From Streptococcaceae bacterium ESL0687 (lineage in GTDB: Bacteria; Bacillota; Bacilli; Lactobacillales; Streptococcaceae): a stretch of 64,000 nucleotides of DNA. This document shows, in pieces, positions 35,856 to 45,711 of the stretch (the first letter of the stretch is position 1; each line of letters begins with the position of its first letter). The stretch is taken from positions 310,001-374,000 of the forward strand of contig CP113940.1 in assembly GCA_029392475.1 (NCBI GenBank), written 5' to 3'. The notes beneath the pieces are model-generated. The model worked only from the letters and a program-made list of their open reading frames with translations, was not told where the DNA came from and did not search any database. The position numbers were made by a program, and so were the translations under genes.

Positions 35856-37049
35856 ATGCATCTTAGGCCAGTTGAACAGTTTACTTTGATTAATAAGAAT
35901 CGCTTATCCTGGTCAGCAGATCTTTTAGTGCGCTTTTACCTTCCCATAGTTGGTCATACAGCGATTGTCCTTTACCAATATTTAACAACATCTGACTCCA
36001 ACCGTGTTTCAGATGTTTTAAATCACTTGAATATAGGTGTCGTTGACTTTAATGATTCCCTAGATAAACTTTCAGCCATGGGACTTTTGGACATCTATAG
36101 TGATAAGAAAACCTATCAACTTGAATTTAAAAGTCCTAAAAATCCGTCTGATTTTTTAGCGGATGAATTTTATTCTCGCCTTCTTTTAAGCAGGATTGGG
36201 GAGCAAGCCTTTGAGCGTCTGGCAAAATTAGAGGATAGGTTTGAAAATAAACTATCTAAAAAATTCTCAGAAGTCTTCCGGGTTAATTTCAGTGGTGACT
36301 TTGAATCTTTAGCTGAACAAGCTTCATCAGAGCAATTTGATTTGACAAGTTTTAAAAATATTATGAAACAGCAGAAAATAAGCTTTACCAATGAAAATAC
36401 TGAAGTTTTAAGACTTTATGAGATTGCTGAAAAATATAATTACAATTGGTATGAGCTCTTCAAGCTGGCCGAAAAGACCATTAACCCCAATCGAACTTTA
36501 AATCTTGAAGGGTTAATTGCAAGTCTTAGTCCCCAAAATCAAGATAAAATTGACATGGAGTCCTTTACCAGTGATGAAAAAAGTTTGGTCCTAATTGCCA
36601 AATCAATGACCTCCCTTGAATTTTTAACTGCCTTAAAAAATCAAGAAAATCTCTTTATAACTAACGATGAGAGAAAGCTTTTAATTGATTTATCACGTAA
36701 TGGTACTCCAGATGAGGTTCAAAATATCCTCATTCATTATTCCTTAATCCAAAGCAATTTGGCCAGTCTTAATGAGAAATTTTTAGAAAAGGTTTTAGCT
36801 GATTGGAACAAGCACCGGGTTACTAGTGCTGAAGGTGCCATGAGGCGAATCATTGACTTTAAAAATGAAAATCTTGAGCGGGCTAATAATTCTAAAGGTC
36901 ATGACAAAACAAAATCAAGCGCTAAGGTGCCTGATTGGCACGAGGCACCCAAAGAGAAGGTCTATAGTGAAGAGCAGGTTGAAAAACTTAAAAAGCTAGA
37001 AGAATTGCGGCAGGAAGCTTTAAGACGTAAAGGGGAGGCTGGAAACTGA
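35856..37049 (+). CDS. dnaB: Replication initiation/membrane attachment protein DnaB
   Basis: Gram-positive DnaB (not the helicase), about 397 residues, which with DnaD and DnaI loads the replicative helicase at the origin and restart sites. The N-terminal part (LINKNRLSWSADLLVRFYLPIVGHTA) and the two DnaB/DnaD domains are as expected; the C terminus is charged and ends in KKLEELRQEALRRKGE. ATG 35856 follows GGGAGGG; the TTG at 35826 lies inside nrdR and is rejected. It shares one base with dnaI (TGATG). Confidence 0.9.
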   Translation: MHLRPVEQFTLINKNRLSWSADLLVRFYLPIVGHTAIVLYQYLTTSDSNRVSDVLNHLNIGVVDFNDSLDKLSAMGLLDIYSDKKTYQLEFKSPKNPSDFLADEFYSRLLLSRIGEQAFERLAKLEDRFENKLSKKFSEVFRVNFSGDFESLAEQASSEQFDLTSFKNIMKQQKISFTNENTEVLRLYEIAEKYNYNWYELFKLAEKTINPNRTLNLEGLIASLSPQNQDKIDMESFTSDEKSLVLIAKSMTSLEFLTALKNQENLFITNDERKLLIDLSRNGTPDEVQNILIHYSLIQSNLASLNEKFLEKVLADWNKHRVTSAEGAMRRIIDFKNENLERANNSKGHDKTKSSAKVPDWHEAPKEKVYSEEQVEKLKKLEELRQEALRRKGEAGN

Positions 37050-37942
37050 TGGAAAAAATCGGCAATATTATAGACGAAAATCCAAAGATGCGGGCCAACT
37101 ATGAACGCCTGGTTGAGGATCTTATGAAGAATGAGGAAATTAAATCTTTTATTCTAAAACATAAGATGACCCCCCAGGAGGTTTCTAGGTCTTATTCAAA
37201 CTTTTATAAATACCTCAAGGAGATAGCTGATTTTAGAGCAGGCAATTCAAACTATGCTTCAAAGGGTTATGAGCCCATATTGATCATGAATTACGGTTAT
37301 GCTGATATCTCTTATAAACCTACAGCTGAACTTGAAAGTAGAAAAAAAGAAGCCAGTCTCAAGAGAAGGGTTAAATTAGTTGGTCTTCCAAGGTCATTTA
37401 AGAATCTGGAGTGGGCTGATGTAAGCCTTGATCTTGACCGTGTTGACTGCCTAATGGTTCTTAATGACTATATTAATAACTTTACCTCCCATTCAAAAGG
37501 TTACTATATTTACGGTGACTTTGGGGTTGGAAAATCATATATGATGGCAGCTATGGCTTGTGAGCTGGCTAAAAAAGGTGTAGCAACAACCATTATCCAT
37601 TATCCAACCTTTGCCATTGATATAAGAAATTCCATCAAAACAGATGGGGTTAAGGCCATGCTTGATGAAACTAAAAAAGCTGACGTCCTAGTTATTGATG
37701 ACATCGGAGCAGAACAAGCAAGTTCTTGGTTGAGGGATGAAGTCTTACAAGTCATCCTCCAGTATAGGATGCAGGAGGATTTACCGACCTTCTTTACCTC
37801 AAATCTTGATTATTCCGGTCTTGAAAAACATTTGGCTGAAACAAAAAATGCCAATGAGGTTTGGCCGGCTAAAAGAGTGATGGAGCGAGTTCGTTATTTA
37901 ACTAGTGAACTGAGACTTGAGGGAGAAAATAGGCGATACTAA
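37049..37942 (+). CDS. dnaI: Primosomal protein DnaI, helicase loader
   Basis: AAA+ ATPase of 297 residues that loads the replicative helicase. Walker A GDFGVGKSYMMAAMA and Walker B VLVIDDIGAEQASSWLRDE are clear, with the sensor-1 Asn in FFTSNLD. The first 120 residues hold the helicase-binding part. It is coupled to dnaB. Confidence 0.94.
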   Translation: MEKIGNIIDENPKMRANYERLVEDLMKNEEIKSFILKHKMTPQEVSRSYSNFYKYLKEIADFRAGNSNYASKGYEPILIMNYGYADISYKPTAELESRKKEASLKRRVKLVGLPRSFKNLEWADVSLDLDRVDCLMVLNDYINNFTSHSKGYYIYGDFGVGKSYMMAAMACELAKKGVATTIIHYPTFAIDIRNSIKTDGVKAMLDETKKADVLVIDDIGAEQASSWLRDEVLQVILQYRMQEDLPTFFTSNLDYSGLEKHLAETKNANEVWPAKRVMERVRYLTSELRLEGENRRY

Positions 37943-38047
37943 AAACTTTGCCTATCATAAATTAGTAATAGCTGCGTAGTTGGCTAACAGCTGTGCATAA
38001 ATTTTATTTCAGAAATGAAATACTTAGTAGATATAAGGAGGGTAAGA

Positions 38048-39358
38048 ATGTCTTTACCTACAGTAGCCATCGTTGGGCGCCCAAATGTTGGGAAATCGAC
38101 GATTTTCAACCGTATCGCAGGTGAGCGTATCTCAATTGTTGAGGACACACCAGGAGTAACTCGTGACCGTATTTATGCAGTCGGTGAGTGGTTGAACAAA
38201 AAATTCTCTCTAATCGATACAGGGGGGATTGAACTTTCAAACGAGCCTTTTATGACTCAGATTAAAGCCCAAGCTGAAATCGCCATGGATGAAGCGGACG
38301 TTATCATCCACGTAGTTGACGGAGAAGCTGGTGTTACTGACGCTGACGAATATGTCGCTCAAATTCTTTACAGAACCGACAAGCCAGTAATCCTTGTGGT
38401 AAATAAGGTTGATAATCCAGAGCGTCGTCTCGATATCTTTGACTTTTATTCACTTGGTTTGGGTGATCCTTATCCAGTATCAGCATCCCACGGGATTGGT
38501 ACAGGGGACGTTTTAGATGCTATCGTTGAAAATCTTCCAGTTGAAGAAGAGGAAGAAAATGAAGATGTAATCAAATTCTCCCTTATTGGACGTCCAAATG
38601 TTGGTAAATCAAGCTTGATTAATGCCATTCTAGGTGAAGAGCGTGTTATCGCAAGCCCTGTTGCAGGAACAACAAGGGATGCAATCGATACTCATTTTGT
38701 TGATCCAGAAGGTCAAGAGTACCTAATGATTGATACTGCAGGGATGCGTAAGAGTGGTAAAGTTTATGAATCAACTGAAAAATACTCTGTAATGCGTGCC
38801 ATGCGTGCCATTGACCGGAGCGACATCGTTCTTATGGTCCTAAATGCTGAAGAGGGGATTCGTGAGTACGACAAACGTATTGCAGGATTTGCCCATGAGG
38901 CCGGAAAAGGTGTGATTATTGTTGTTAACAAGTGGGATACCCTTGAAAAAGACAATAAAACCCTACAAAATTTTGAGGCAGATATTAGAGATCAGTTCCA
39001 ATATCTATCATATGCTCCAATTGTTTTTGTATCAGCCAAGACCAAACAACGTCTGCACAAATTGCCTGAAATGATTAAAGAAGTTTCAGCTTCACAAAAC
39101 TTACGTATCCCATCATCTGTTTTAAATGATGTAATCATGGATGCTATAGCAATCAATCCGACTCCTACAGACAAGGGACGTCGTCTGAAAATCTTCTACG
39201 GAACTCAGGTGGCTATTAAGCCACCAACATTTGTAATCTTTGTAAACGAGGAAGAACTTATGCACTTCTCATATGCTCGTTTCCTAGAAAACCAAATTCG
39301 TAAGGCTTTTGTCTTTGAGGGAACTCCGATTAAGATTATTGCCCGTAAACGTAAATAA
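38048..39358 (+). CDS. der: Ribosome assembly GTPase Der (EngA)
   Basis: Essential GTPase with two tandem G domains, about 436 residues, needed for 50S assembly. G1 motifs [11 protein letters not shown] and [12 protein letters not shown]3 DTGGIE and DTAGMR; G4 NKVDN and NKWDT. A KH-like domain closes the C terminus ([20 protein letters not shown]). ATG 38048 follows AAGGAGGG at 5 bases, so the earlier ATG at 38015 is not used. No terminator is clear after the stop; a structured stretch follows. Confidence 0.97.
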   Translation: MSLPTVAIVGRPNVGKSTIFNRIAGERISIVEDTPGVTRDRIYAVGEWLNKKFSLIDTGGIELSNEPFMTQIKAQAEIAMDEADVIIHVVDGEAGVTDADEYVAQILYRTDKPVILVVNKVDNPERRLDIFDFYSLGLGDPYPVSASHGIGTGDVLDAIVENLPVEEEEENEDVIKFSLIGRPNVGKSSLINAILGEERVIASPVAGTTRDAIDTHFVDPEGQEYLMIDTAGMRKSGKVYESTEKYSVMRAMRAIDRSDIVLMVLNAEEGIREYDKRIAGFAHEAGKGVIIVVNKWDTLEKDNKTLQNFEADIRDQFQYLSYAPIVFVSAKTKQRLHKLPEMIKEVSASQNLRIPSSVLNDVIMDAIAINPTPTDKGRRLKIFYGTQVAIKPPTFVIFVNEEELMHFSYARFLENQIRKAFVFEGTPIKIIARKRK

Positions 39359-39362
39359 GCTT

Positions 39363-39404
39363 TCTGCCTTTTAGACTTAGTTTAATTTAGTTTAATAAGG
39401 CAGA
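39363..39404. repeat. Inverted repeat TCTGCCTT/AAGGCAGA after der
   Basis: Perfect 8-bp arms (39363-39370 and 39397-39404) enclose a 26-nt A/T-rich loop that contains AGTTTAAT twice, 10 bp apart. No T run follows. Confidence 0.45.
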
Positions 39405-39419
39405 GTAAAAATTTAAACC

Positions 39420-39485
39420 TAGTAGCTAAGTAATCAGTAGTAATGAATTATTAGAAATTTATTACTACTAGTTGCTTGGCTATTA
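39420..39485. repeat. 66-nt near-perfect hairpin in the der-eamA gap
   Basis: Arms 39420-39448 and 39457-39485 pair at 28 of 29 positions (five G-T pairs, one C/A mismatch) around the 8-nt loop TATTAGAA. It lies in a 228-bp gene-free stretch together with the inverted repeat at 39363-39404. No T run follows directly, so it is not a plain terminator; seven T occur 25 bp later. Its role is unknown (RNA element, processed 3' end or short mobile remnant). Confidence 0.7.
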
Positions 39486-39586
39486 TTGATTTTGGCCTTT
39501 ATTTATCGGTTTTTTTAATGATTCAATAAATAAGACCTATCTATATAGTTAATAGAATAAAATAGAAATACAAAGGATTTGATATT

Positions 39587-40492
39587 ATGGAAAATAAAAA
39601 ATGGCTGGGTCTACTACTAGTCATCAGTGGAGCAATTCTTTGGGGAACATCAGGCCCTGTTGCTGAGTATATGTTTTCTACTCAGAATGTTTCTCCTTTA
39701 TGGGTGGTTTGTATCCGTCTCTCGGTTGCAGGAGCTTTATTATTAGTTAATTACAGGCTAGCTAATAAGGAATCAATCTTCTCAATATGGTCTAATCCTT
39801 CTTTTAGAAGGCAGCTTTTGTTATTTAGCTTCTTTGGGATGATGCCCATACAGTTGCTTTATTTTTTAGCAATTAAGTTTTCTAATGCTTCAACAGCAAC
39901 AGTCCTGCAGTTTACAAGTCCAGTCTTTATTATCTTATATTTAGCTGTCAAAAATCATAAATTGCCTAGTAGGTTTGCAGTATTTTCAGTGGCGCTTGCC
40001 ATGCTAGGAACCTTTCTTCTAGCTACAGGAGGAAATATTAATAGTCTTTCGATTTCACTAGCAGGTCTACTTTTTGGATTATCTTGTGGATTGGTTAGTG
40101 CCTTTTATACCCTACTTCCTGTTCAACTTCTCAAGCACTATGATGCTAAATTAGTTTGTGGTTGGGGTATGCTTATTGGTAGCCTTCCCTTAATGCCTAC
40201 TCTGGTTTTAAATCATCCGCAAGCTATTGACCATAGTTTTCTTGCAGAGCTTGTCTATATTGTCATTATTGGGACCATGCTTGCTCACTTATTTTATGTT
40301 ACCAGCCTAAATTATCTTAAACCTGAGGTTACTAACGTTTCAGGTTCCTTTGAGCCACTAACGGCCACCCTTTTGTCTGTTATGTTCTTACATTTAAGAC
40401 TAAATCTACCAGAAATTATTGGGATTGTTTTAATTTTAATTATGGCGATCTTACAATCTCTTCCCCAAAAATACAAGGGACAGGGTAGTTAG
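39587..40492 (+). CDS. EamA/DMT superfamily permease
   Basis: A 301-residue membrane protein with about ten helices in two EamA repeats (for example LGLLLVISGAILWGTSGP at the start and LNYLKPEVTNVSGSFEPLTA in the second half, the family repeat motif). Members export amino acids, metabolites or drugs; the substrate here is unknown. RBS AAAGGA lies before ATG 39587. It appears to be a single gene; a weak -10 (TAGAAT at 39553-39558) is upstream. Confidence 0.9.
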   Translation: MENKKWLGLLLVISGAILWGTSGPVAEYMFSTQNVSPLWVVCIRLSVAGALLLVNYRLANKESIFSIWSNPSFRRQLLLFSFFGMMPIQLLYFLAIKFSNASTATVLQFTSPVFIILYLAVKNHKLPSRFAVFSVALAMLGTFLLATGGNINSLSISLAGLLFGLSCGLVSAFYTLLPVQLLKHYDAKLVCGWGMLIGSLPLMPTLVLNHPQAIDHSFLAELVYIVIIGTMLAHLFYVTSLNYLKPEVTNVSGSFEPLTATLLSVMFLHLRLNLPEIIGIVLILIMAILQSLPQKYKGQGS

Positions 40493-40547
40493 ATAAAAAT
40501 TGAGGCAAGTAGGGATATATAAAGACCTTATAATTCATCTGGAATAT

Positions 40548-40576
40548 TTGCTAAAAAAAATATTTTGTGGTACTAT
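40548..40576 (+). promoter_or_regulatory. Promoter of the rimP-nusA-infB operon
   Basis: TTGCTA (40548-40553), 17-bp spacer, TACTAT (40571-40576) with TGG before it (extended -10). Confidence 0.75.
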
Positions 40577-40592
40577 GTAATAAAATACATGA

Positions 40593-40617
40593 AAGGAGCG
40601 AACTTGTTTCGCTCTTT
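40593..40617 (+). promoter_or_regulatory. Leader hairpin of rimP
   Basis: AAGGAGCGAA (40593-40602) pairs with TTCGCTCTTT (40608-40617) around CTTGT (one G-T pair). It sits about 20 nt after the -10 in the leader and is followed by TGTGTTTATTTTTTC, a loose T tract, so it could be an attenuator. Confidence 0.55.
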
Positions 40618-40656
40618 GTGTTTATTTTTTCACTTTTTTAAAGAAAAGGAGGTATT

Positions 40657-41127
40657 ATGTTAGAAATTATTGATATTGTGAGTAACCATATCACACCCCT
40701 TCTTCCTGAACCTTATGAACTTGTAGACGTCGAGTGGGAAAAATTAGGACAAGATTTTGTTCTACGTGTCCTGGTTGACAAACCTGGAGGGATTGCCCTT
40801 CAAGATACGGTTGATATGACGGAAATTATTAGCCCAGCCCTTGATGAAATTAAACCAGACCCCTTCCCATCAGAGTATATGCTTGAAGTGGCAAGTCCTG
40901 GTGCAGAGCGTCCACTTAAAAAAGCTTCTGATTTTGCAGGAGCTGTTGGCAAGTACATTTTTGTAAGCCTTTATGCCAAAGTTGACAAGGAAAAAGAATT
41001 TGTTGGTGATTTAGTAGCCTTTGATGGTGAAAAATTAACAATTGATTACTTAAACAAGGGTCAACACAAAACTGTAGAAATTGATGTGAAAAATATCGCT
41101 AAAGCTCGTACATCTGTAAAGTTTTAG
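40657..41127 (+). CDS. rimP: Ribosome maturation factor RimP
   Basis: A 156-residue 30S maturation factor. The N-terminal domain shows [22 protein letters not shown], the middle [21 protein letters not shown] is the family signature, and the C-terminal Sm-like part follows. RBS AAAGGAGG. First gene of the rimP-nusA-rnpM-ylxQ-infB-rbfA operon. Confidence 0.95.
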   Translation: MLEIIDIVSNHITPLLPEPYELVDVEWEKLGQDFVLRVLVDKPGGIALQDTVDMTEIISPALDEIKPDPFPSEYMLEVASPGAERPLKKASDFAGAVGKYIFVSLYAKVDKEKEFVGDLVAFDGEKLTIDYLNKGQHKTVEIDVKNIAKARTSVKF

Positions 41128-41148
41128 GATACCAGAAAGGAAAAAAAG

Positions 41149-42249
41149 TTGAGCAAGGAAATGCTAAGTGCCCTGACTATTCTTGAAGAAGAAAAGGGAA
41201 TTAAAAGAGAAGTAGTCGTTGAAGCAATTGAACAGGCTTTGACAGCTGCCTACAAAAAACAATTTGGACAATCGCAGAGTGTTGAAGTTGATTTTGATGA
41301 GAAAAAAGGAGACTTCCAAGTCTTTACAGTTCGTGAAGTAGTTGATGAGGTTTTTGACAGTCGTCTTGAAATTTCATTAGAAGATGCTTTACTTCTAAAC
41401 CCTCACTATGAGATTGGTGACCGTCTTCGTTTTGAAGAAAAAACTGCAGATTTTGCCCGAACTGCTGCAGGAGCTGCTAAACAGGTAATCATGCAAAAGA
41501 TGCGCGAAGAAGAGCGCACAATCATCTACAATGAGTACTCACGCTATGAAAATGAAATCATGACTGGTACTGTAGAACGCTTTGACAACCGCTTTATCTT
41601 TGTTAACCTTGGAAAAATTGAAGCGCAACTTTCAAAACGCGACCAAATCCCAGGGGAAAAATATGAGGCACACGACCGGATTAAAGTTTATGTCTACAAG
41701 GTTGAGATGACTTCAAAAGGAACTCAAGTATTTGTAAGCCGTAGCCACCCAGAACTTCTTAAACGCTTGTTTGAACAAGAAATTCCTGAAGTATATGATG
41801 GAACTGTTGAAATCATGGGCATCGCTCGTGAAGCTGGAGACCGTGCTAAAGTTGTGGTTCGCAGCAACCAGGAAAATGTTGACGCCATCGGTACTATCGT
41901 AGGTGTTGGTGGAGCCCGTATCCAAGAGGTTGTTAAAGAGCTTCACGGAGAAAACATGGACATTATTGAGTGGGATGAATCACCTGAGGTCCTAATTGCA
42001 AATGCTCTTAAACCAGCAACAGTTGACCAAGTTATCCTTGATCCAGAAAATCCAAAACAGGCAGTAGTAGTTGTTCCAGATGATCAATTAAGTCTTGCCA
42101 TTGGTAAACGCGGACAAAACGTGCGTCTTGCAGCCCACGTTACAAACCACAAACTAGATATTAAATCAGTAAGTGACTTTGAAGCAGCTGCTGAGGAAGT
42201 TCTAGCAGAAGAAGCCATTGAAGATTTAGATAATGAAGTTCTAGACTAA
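41149..42249 (+). CDS. nusA: Transcription elongation/termination factor NusA
   Basis: RNA-polymerase-binding factor of 366 residues: N-terminal domain to about residue 125, S1 domain (EIMTGTVERFDNRFIFVNLG), then two KH domains (VSRSHPELLKRLFEQEIPE and LSLAIGKRGQNVRLAAHV). It lacks the C-terminal acidic repeats of enterobacterial NusA, normal for Bacillota. The start is TTG 41149, with AAAGG 8 bases before it; this gives MSKEMLSAL, where family proteins begin. A later ATG (41161) would lose four residues. Confidence 0.95.
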   Translation: MSKEMLSALTILEEEKGIKREVVVEAIEQALTAAYKKQFGQSQSVEVDFDEKKGDFQVFTVREVVDEVFDSRLEISLEDALLLNPHYEIGDRLRFEEKTADFARTAAGAAKQVIMQKMREEERTIIYNEYSRYENEIMTGTVERFDNRFIFVNLGKIEAQLSKRDQIPGEKYEAHDRIKVYVYKVEMTSKGTQVFVSRSHPELLKRLFEQEIPEVYDGTVEIMGIAREAGDRAKVVVRSNQENVDAIGTIVGVGGARIQEVVKELHGENMDIIEWDESPEVLIANALKPATVDQVILDPENPKQAVVVVPDDQLSLAIGKRGQNVRLAAHVTNHKLDIKSVSDFEAAAEEVLAEEAIEDLDNEVLD

Positions 42250-42258
42250 GGAGTTCAC

Positions 42259-42552
42259 ATGAAGACACGTAAGGTACCAATGAGAAAATCAGTTGTTTCC
42301 AATGAGCAGTTTCCTAAGAAAGATCTTTTAAGAATTGCCTTTGACAAAGAGGGTAATATTTCAATTGATCCGACAGGGAAGGCTCACGGACGAGGGGCCT
42401 ATCTTGCCCTTTCAAATGAGGAAGCAGCGATGGCTAAGAAAAAAAGAGTTTTTGACCGTGTTTTTCAGACCAGCCTTTCAGATGACTTTTATGAAGAACT
42501 CATTAAATATGTTGATCATAGGGTTGCCCGCCGTGATCTAGGACTCGAATAA
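42259..42552 (+). CDS. rnpM: RNase P modulator RnpM (YlxR)
   Basis: A 97-residue basic RNA-binding protein (DUF448) that binds RNase P RNA in Bacillus. The motif KVPMRKSVVSNEQFPKKDLL has Ser where many family members have Cys; the signature DPTGKAHGRGAYL is intact. RBS AAGGAG precedes ATG 42259; only 1 bp separates it from ylxQ. Confidence 0.92.
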   Translation: MKTRKVPMRKSVVSNEQFPKKDLLRIAFDKEGNISIDPTGKAHGRGAYLALSNEEAAMAKKKRVFDRVFQTSLSDDFYEELIKYVDHRVARRDLGLE

Positions 42553-42553
42553 A

Positions 42554-42853
42554 ATGAATAATAAAGTATTAAACCTATTAGGACTTGCCAAGAGAGCTGG
42601 AAAGCTTACAAGTGGTGAGGACCTAGTAGTAAAAAGCATCCAAAATGGTAAGGCAAAACTTGTCTTTTTAGGCCATGATGCTTCAAAGAATTTAATCAAA
42701 AAAATAACAGATAAAACTAACTATTACGAAGTAAGCATGACAGATATTTTTAGTACCCTTGAACTTAGTCAGGCAGTGGGTGAACCACGCAAGGTTATTG
42801 CTGTGACTGATAAGGGATTTGCTAAAAAGATGGGAGAACTTATGGAGAAATAG
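42554..42853 (+). CDS. ylxQ: YlxQ, L7Ae-like RNA-binding protein
   Basis: A 99-residue L7Ae/L30e-fold protein that binds kink-turn RNA. The family motif LGLAKRAGKLTSGEDLVVKSI is at the N terminus and the following lines show the usual GHDASKNLIKKITDK segment. It sits between rnpM and infB as in most Bacillota. Its cellular target is unknown. Confidence 0.93.
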   Translation: MNNKVLNLLGLAKRAGKLTSGEDLVVKSIQNGKAKLVFLGHDASKNLIKKITDKTNYYEVSMTDIFSTLELSQAVGEPRKVIAVTDKGFAKKMGELMEK

Positions 42854-42916
42854 AGATAAGCTAGATGACAAGCTAGATTGAACTACCTTGCCATCAGTTA
42901 GTTAGGAGGACACGAT

Positions 42917-45310
42917 TTGTCTAATAAAAAACGTATCAATGAAATAGCCCGTGAAAGTGGGTTAGCTAATAAGGATTTGGTCGAACATGCTAAAAAATTA
43001 GGCTTTGATGTAAAGACACACTCAAGCAGTGTAGATTCAGAACAAGAAAAGAAACTTCTAGCAAGTTTTAAAGCGAACTCAAAAGGTTCAGGTTCTAATC
43101 AAGCAAAGCCACAGGCCAAAAAAGTTGATAACAATAGCAAAGCTCACGGGGGAGAAGGACCTAAAAAAGGTAACCAGTCTACTCAAGCTCACCAAGGGAA
43201 TAAAAAACAAAATCATTTGAATACTAAGACACAAAACAACCAATCAAACAATCAAGGTCAAAAACCTACTACTAACCGCAATGGGCAAAAGCCTACTACT
43301 AACCGCAATGGGCAAAAGCCTACTACTAACCGCAATGGGCAAAAGCCTAACAACAATAACAACAACCAAAACCGTCAAGGTAACGGAGGCGGCCAAGGAT
43401 TTGGCGGCAACAATAATAACCGTAACCGTAACAACGGTGGACGTAACCAGGTTCGTAATGCCCGCAACAGTAACTGGAACTCTAAGAAAAAAGGTAAACG
43501 TAACGGCCAAACTCAGGCTGCTCCAGTACCACAACGTAAGTTCCATGAACTACCAGAAACTCTTGTCTACACAGACGGAATGACTATTGCAGACATCGCT
43601 AAAAAAATCAAACGCGAACCAGCTGAAATTGTTAAAAAACTGTTCATGATGGGTATTATGGCTACTCAGAATCAGTCACTTGATGCTGATACGATTGAAC
43701 TTCTTCTTATGGACTACGGAATTGCTCCGGAGAAAAAAGTTGAAGTCGATACAGCTGACATCGAACGTCTATTCATCGAAGAAGATTACCTGGATCCAAC
43801 TAAGCTTGAAGAGCGTCCACCAGTTGTAACAATCATGGGGCACGTTGACCATGGTAAAACTACCCTTCTTGATACCCTTCGTAATTCACGTGTAACAAGC
43901 GGAGAAGCTGGAGGAATTACTCAGCATATCGGAGCTTATCAAATCGAAGCTGAAGGTAAGAAGATTACCTTCCTTGATACACCAGGACACGAAGCCTTCA
44001 CTAGCATGCGTGCACGTGGGGCATCTGTAACAGATATTACAATCCTAGTCGTTGCAGCTGATGACGGAGTTATGCCACAAACAATTGAGGCCATCAACCA
44101 CTCTAAAGCCGCAGGTGTTCCAATCATCGTAGCCATCAACAAGATTGATAAACCAGGAGCAAACCCTGACCGTGTTATCCAAGAACTTGCTGAACACAAC
44201 GTTATGTCAACAGCCTGGGGTGGAGAATCTGAGTTTGTTCAAATCTCAGCTAAATTCAACCAAAATATCGATGAACTACTCGAAACTGTCCTTTTAGTTG
44301 CTGAAATGCAAGAACTGCAGGCAGATCCAACAGTTAAGGCTATCGGTACTGTAGTTGAAGCCCGTCTGGACAAAGGAAAAGGGGCAATCGCTACCCTTCT
44401 AGTTCAACAGGGAACCCTTCACCAACAAGATCCAATCGTAGTTGGTAACACCTTCGGGCGTGTTCGTACAATGGTTAACGACCTTGGCCGCCGTCAAAAA
44501 GAAGCTGGACCAAGCTCACCAGTTGAGATCACAGGTCTTAATGATGTTCCTCAAGCTGGAGACCACTTCGCAGTATTCGAAGATGAAAAATCAGCCCGTG
44601 CAGTTGGTGAAGAACGTGCTAAACGTGCTCAACTAGCTCAACGTCAAAATTCACAACGTGTAAGCCTTGAAAATCTATTTGATACCCTTAAAGAAGGACA
44701 AGTTAAGTCAGTTAACTTAATCATCAAGGCTGACGTTCAAGGTAGTGCAGAAGCTCTAGCAGCAAGCCTACAAAAAATCGATGTTGAAGGTGTTAAAATT
44801 GATATCGTCCACTCTGCTGTTGGTGCCATCAGCGAATCAGACGTATCTCTTGCTGAAGCAAGTAACGCAATCATCATTGGATTTAACGTTCGTCCTACAC
44901 CACTTGCCCGTGTACAAGCTGAACAAGATGACGTGGACATCCGCCTACACAGCATTATCTATAACGTAATCGATGAAGTGGAAACTGCAATGAAAGGTCT
45001 TCTTGATCCTGAATTCGAAGAAAAAGTTATCGGTGAAGCTATGGTTCGTGAAACATTCGTGGTATCAAAAATTGGTACAATTGCAGGATTCATGGTAGTA
45101 TCAGGTACTGTTAAACGCGGGGCAAGCATTCGTGTTATCCGCGGTGGGGTTGTAATCCATGATGGTCAAATCGCAAGCCTTAAACACCTTAAAGACGACG
45201 TTAAAGAAGTCAAAAAAGGTAATGAAGGTGGACTTATGATCGAAAACTTTAATGATATTAAAGTTGATGACGTATTTGAAATCTACGAAATGGTTGAAAT
45301 CAAACGCTAG
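42917..45310 (+). CDS. infB: Translation initiation factor IF-2
   Basis: GTPase that brings fMet-tRNA to the 30S subunit, 797 residues. The first 50 residues form the IF2N domain; residues about 55-205 are a polar Asn/Gln/Gly/Lys linker with three perfect 27-bp repeats coding NGQKPTTNR; the G domain begins near residue 305 ([12 protein letters not shown], then DTPGHEAF and NKIDK); domains II-IV follow. It starts with TTG 42917 after TAGGAGGA. The mid-to-C-terminal region shows strong codon bias; the linker less so. Confidence 0.97.
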   Translation: MSNKKRINEIARESGLANKDLVEHAKKLGFDVKTHSSSVDSEQEKKLLASFKANSKGSGSNQAKPQAKKVDNNSKAHGGEGPKKGNQSTQAHQGNKKQNHLNTKTQNNQSNNQGQKPTTNRNGQKPTTNRNGQKPTTNRNGQKPNNNNNNQNRQGNGGGQGFGGNNNNRNRNNGGRNQVRNARNSNWNSKKKGKRNGQTQAAPVPQRKFHELPETLVYTDGMTIADIAKKIKREPAEIVKKLFMMGIMATQNQSLDADTIELLLMDYGIAPEKKVEVDTADIERLFIEEDYLDPTKLEERPPVVTIMGHVDHGKTTLLDTLRNSRVTSGEAGGITQHIGAYQIEAEGKKITFLDTPGHEAFTSMRARGASVTDITILVVAADDGVMPQTIEAINHSKAAGVPIIVAINKIDKPGANPDRVIQELAEHNVMSTAWGGESEFVQISAKFNQNIDELLETVLLVAEMQELQADPTVKAIGTVVEARLDKGKGAIATLLVQQGTLHQQDPIVVGNTFGRVRTMVNDLGRRQKEAGPSSPVEITGLNDVPQAGDHFAVFEDEKSARAVGEERAKRAQLAQRQNSQRVSLENLFDTLKEGQVKSVNLIIKADVQGSAEALAASLQKIDVEGVKIDIVHSAVGAISESDVSLAEASNAIIIGFNVRPTPLARVQAEQDDVDIRLHSIIYNVIDEVETAMKGLLDPEFEEKVIGEAMVRETFVVSKIGTIAGFMVVSGTVKRGASIRVIRGGVVIHDGQIASLKHLKDDVKEVKKGNEGGLMIENFNDIKVDDVFEIYEMVEIKR
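43265..43345 (+). repeat. Three perfect 27-bp tandem repeats inside infB
   Basis: Copies at 43265-43291, 43292-43318 and 43319-43345 are identical and code for NGQKPTTNR-type units; a partial copy precedes and follows. The length is a multiple of three, so changes in copy number keep the frame. Confidence 0.9.
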
Positions 45311-45330
45311 TCGTTTGGTGAGGAGGAAAT

Positions 45331-45678
45331 ATGGCAAACTTTCGTTCGGACAGAGTCTCAACAGAAATTAAACGTGATATCAATGATATCATGCGCAATA
45401 AAATCCGTGACCCAAGACTCGAAGATGTAAACATCACTGACGTAAAAGTCACAGGAGATCTTAGCCAGGCAACTGTCTACTACACCCTCCTAAGTGATCT
45501 TGCCAGTGATAATGAAAAGGCCCAAAAAGGTCTTAAAAAAGCAAGTGGACTTATCAGAAGTGAACTTGCCCGTCGCATGACCATGTTTAAGGTTCCAGAA
45601 CTTATCTTTGTCAAAGATGAGTCTGTTGAATACGGAAACAAGATCGATGAGCTGTTAAGAAATCTTAACAAAAACTAA
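45331..45678 (+). CDS. rbfA: Ribosome-binding factor A
   Basis: A 115-residue 30S maturation factor with a single KH-like domain (RIEI-type region: [20 protein letters not shown], then [20 protein letters not shown]). GAGGAGG precedes ATG 45331, 20 bp after infB. Last gene of the operon; a terminator follows. Confidence 0.95.
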   Translation: MANFRSDRVSTEIKRDINDIMRNKIRDPRLEDVNITDVKVTGDLSQATVYYTLLSDLASDNEKAQKGLKKASGLIRSELARRMTMFKVPELIFVKDESVEYGNKIDELLRNLNKN

Positions 45679-45679
45679 G

Positions 45680-45711
45680 AAAAAGACTTCCCTGCAGGGA
45701 AGTCTTTTTTA
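45680..45711. terminator. Bidirectional terminator after rbfA and the deacetylase gene
   Basis: Perfect 13-bp stem AAAAAGACTTCCC/GGGAAGTCTTTTT with TGCA loop. It serves both converging genes. Confidence 0.9.

Noticed and set aside
43265-43345. Regular short repeats as a CRISPR array
   Set aside because: The 27-bp units are contiguous without spacers and lie in frame inside infB.
43244-43546. Long antisense open frame over the infB linker
   Set aside because: It is a by-product of the repetitive coding strand; no ribosome site, no sensible protein, and infB is certain.
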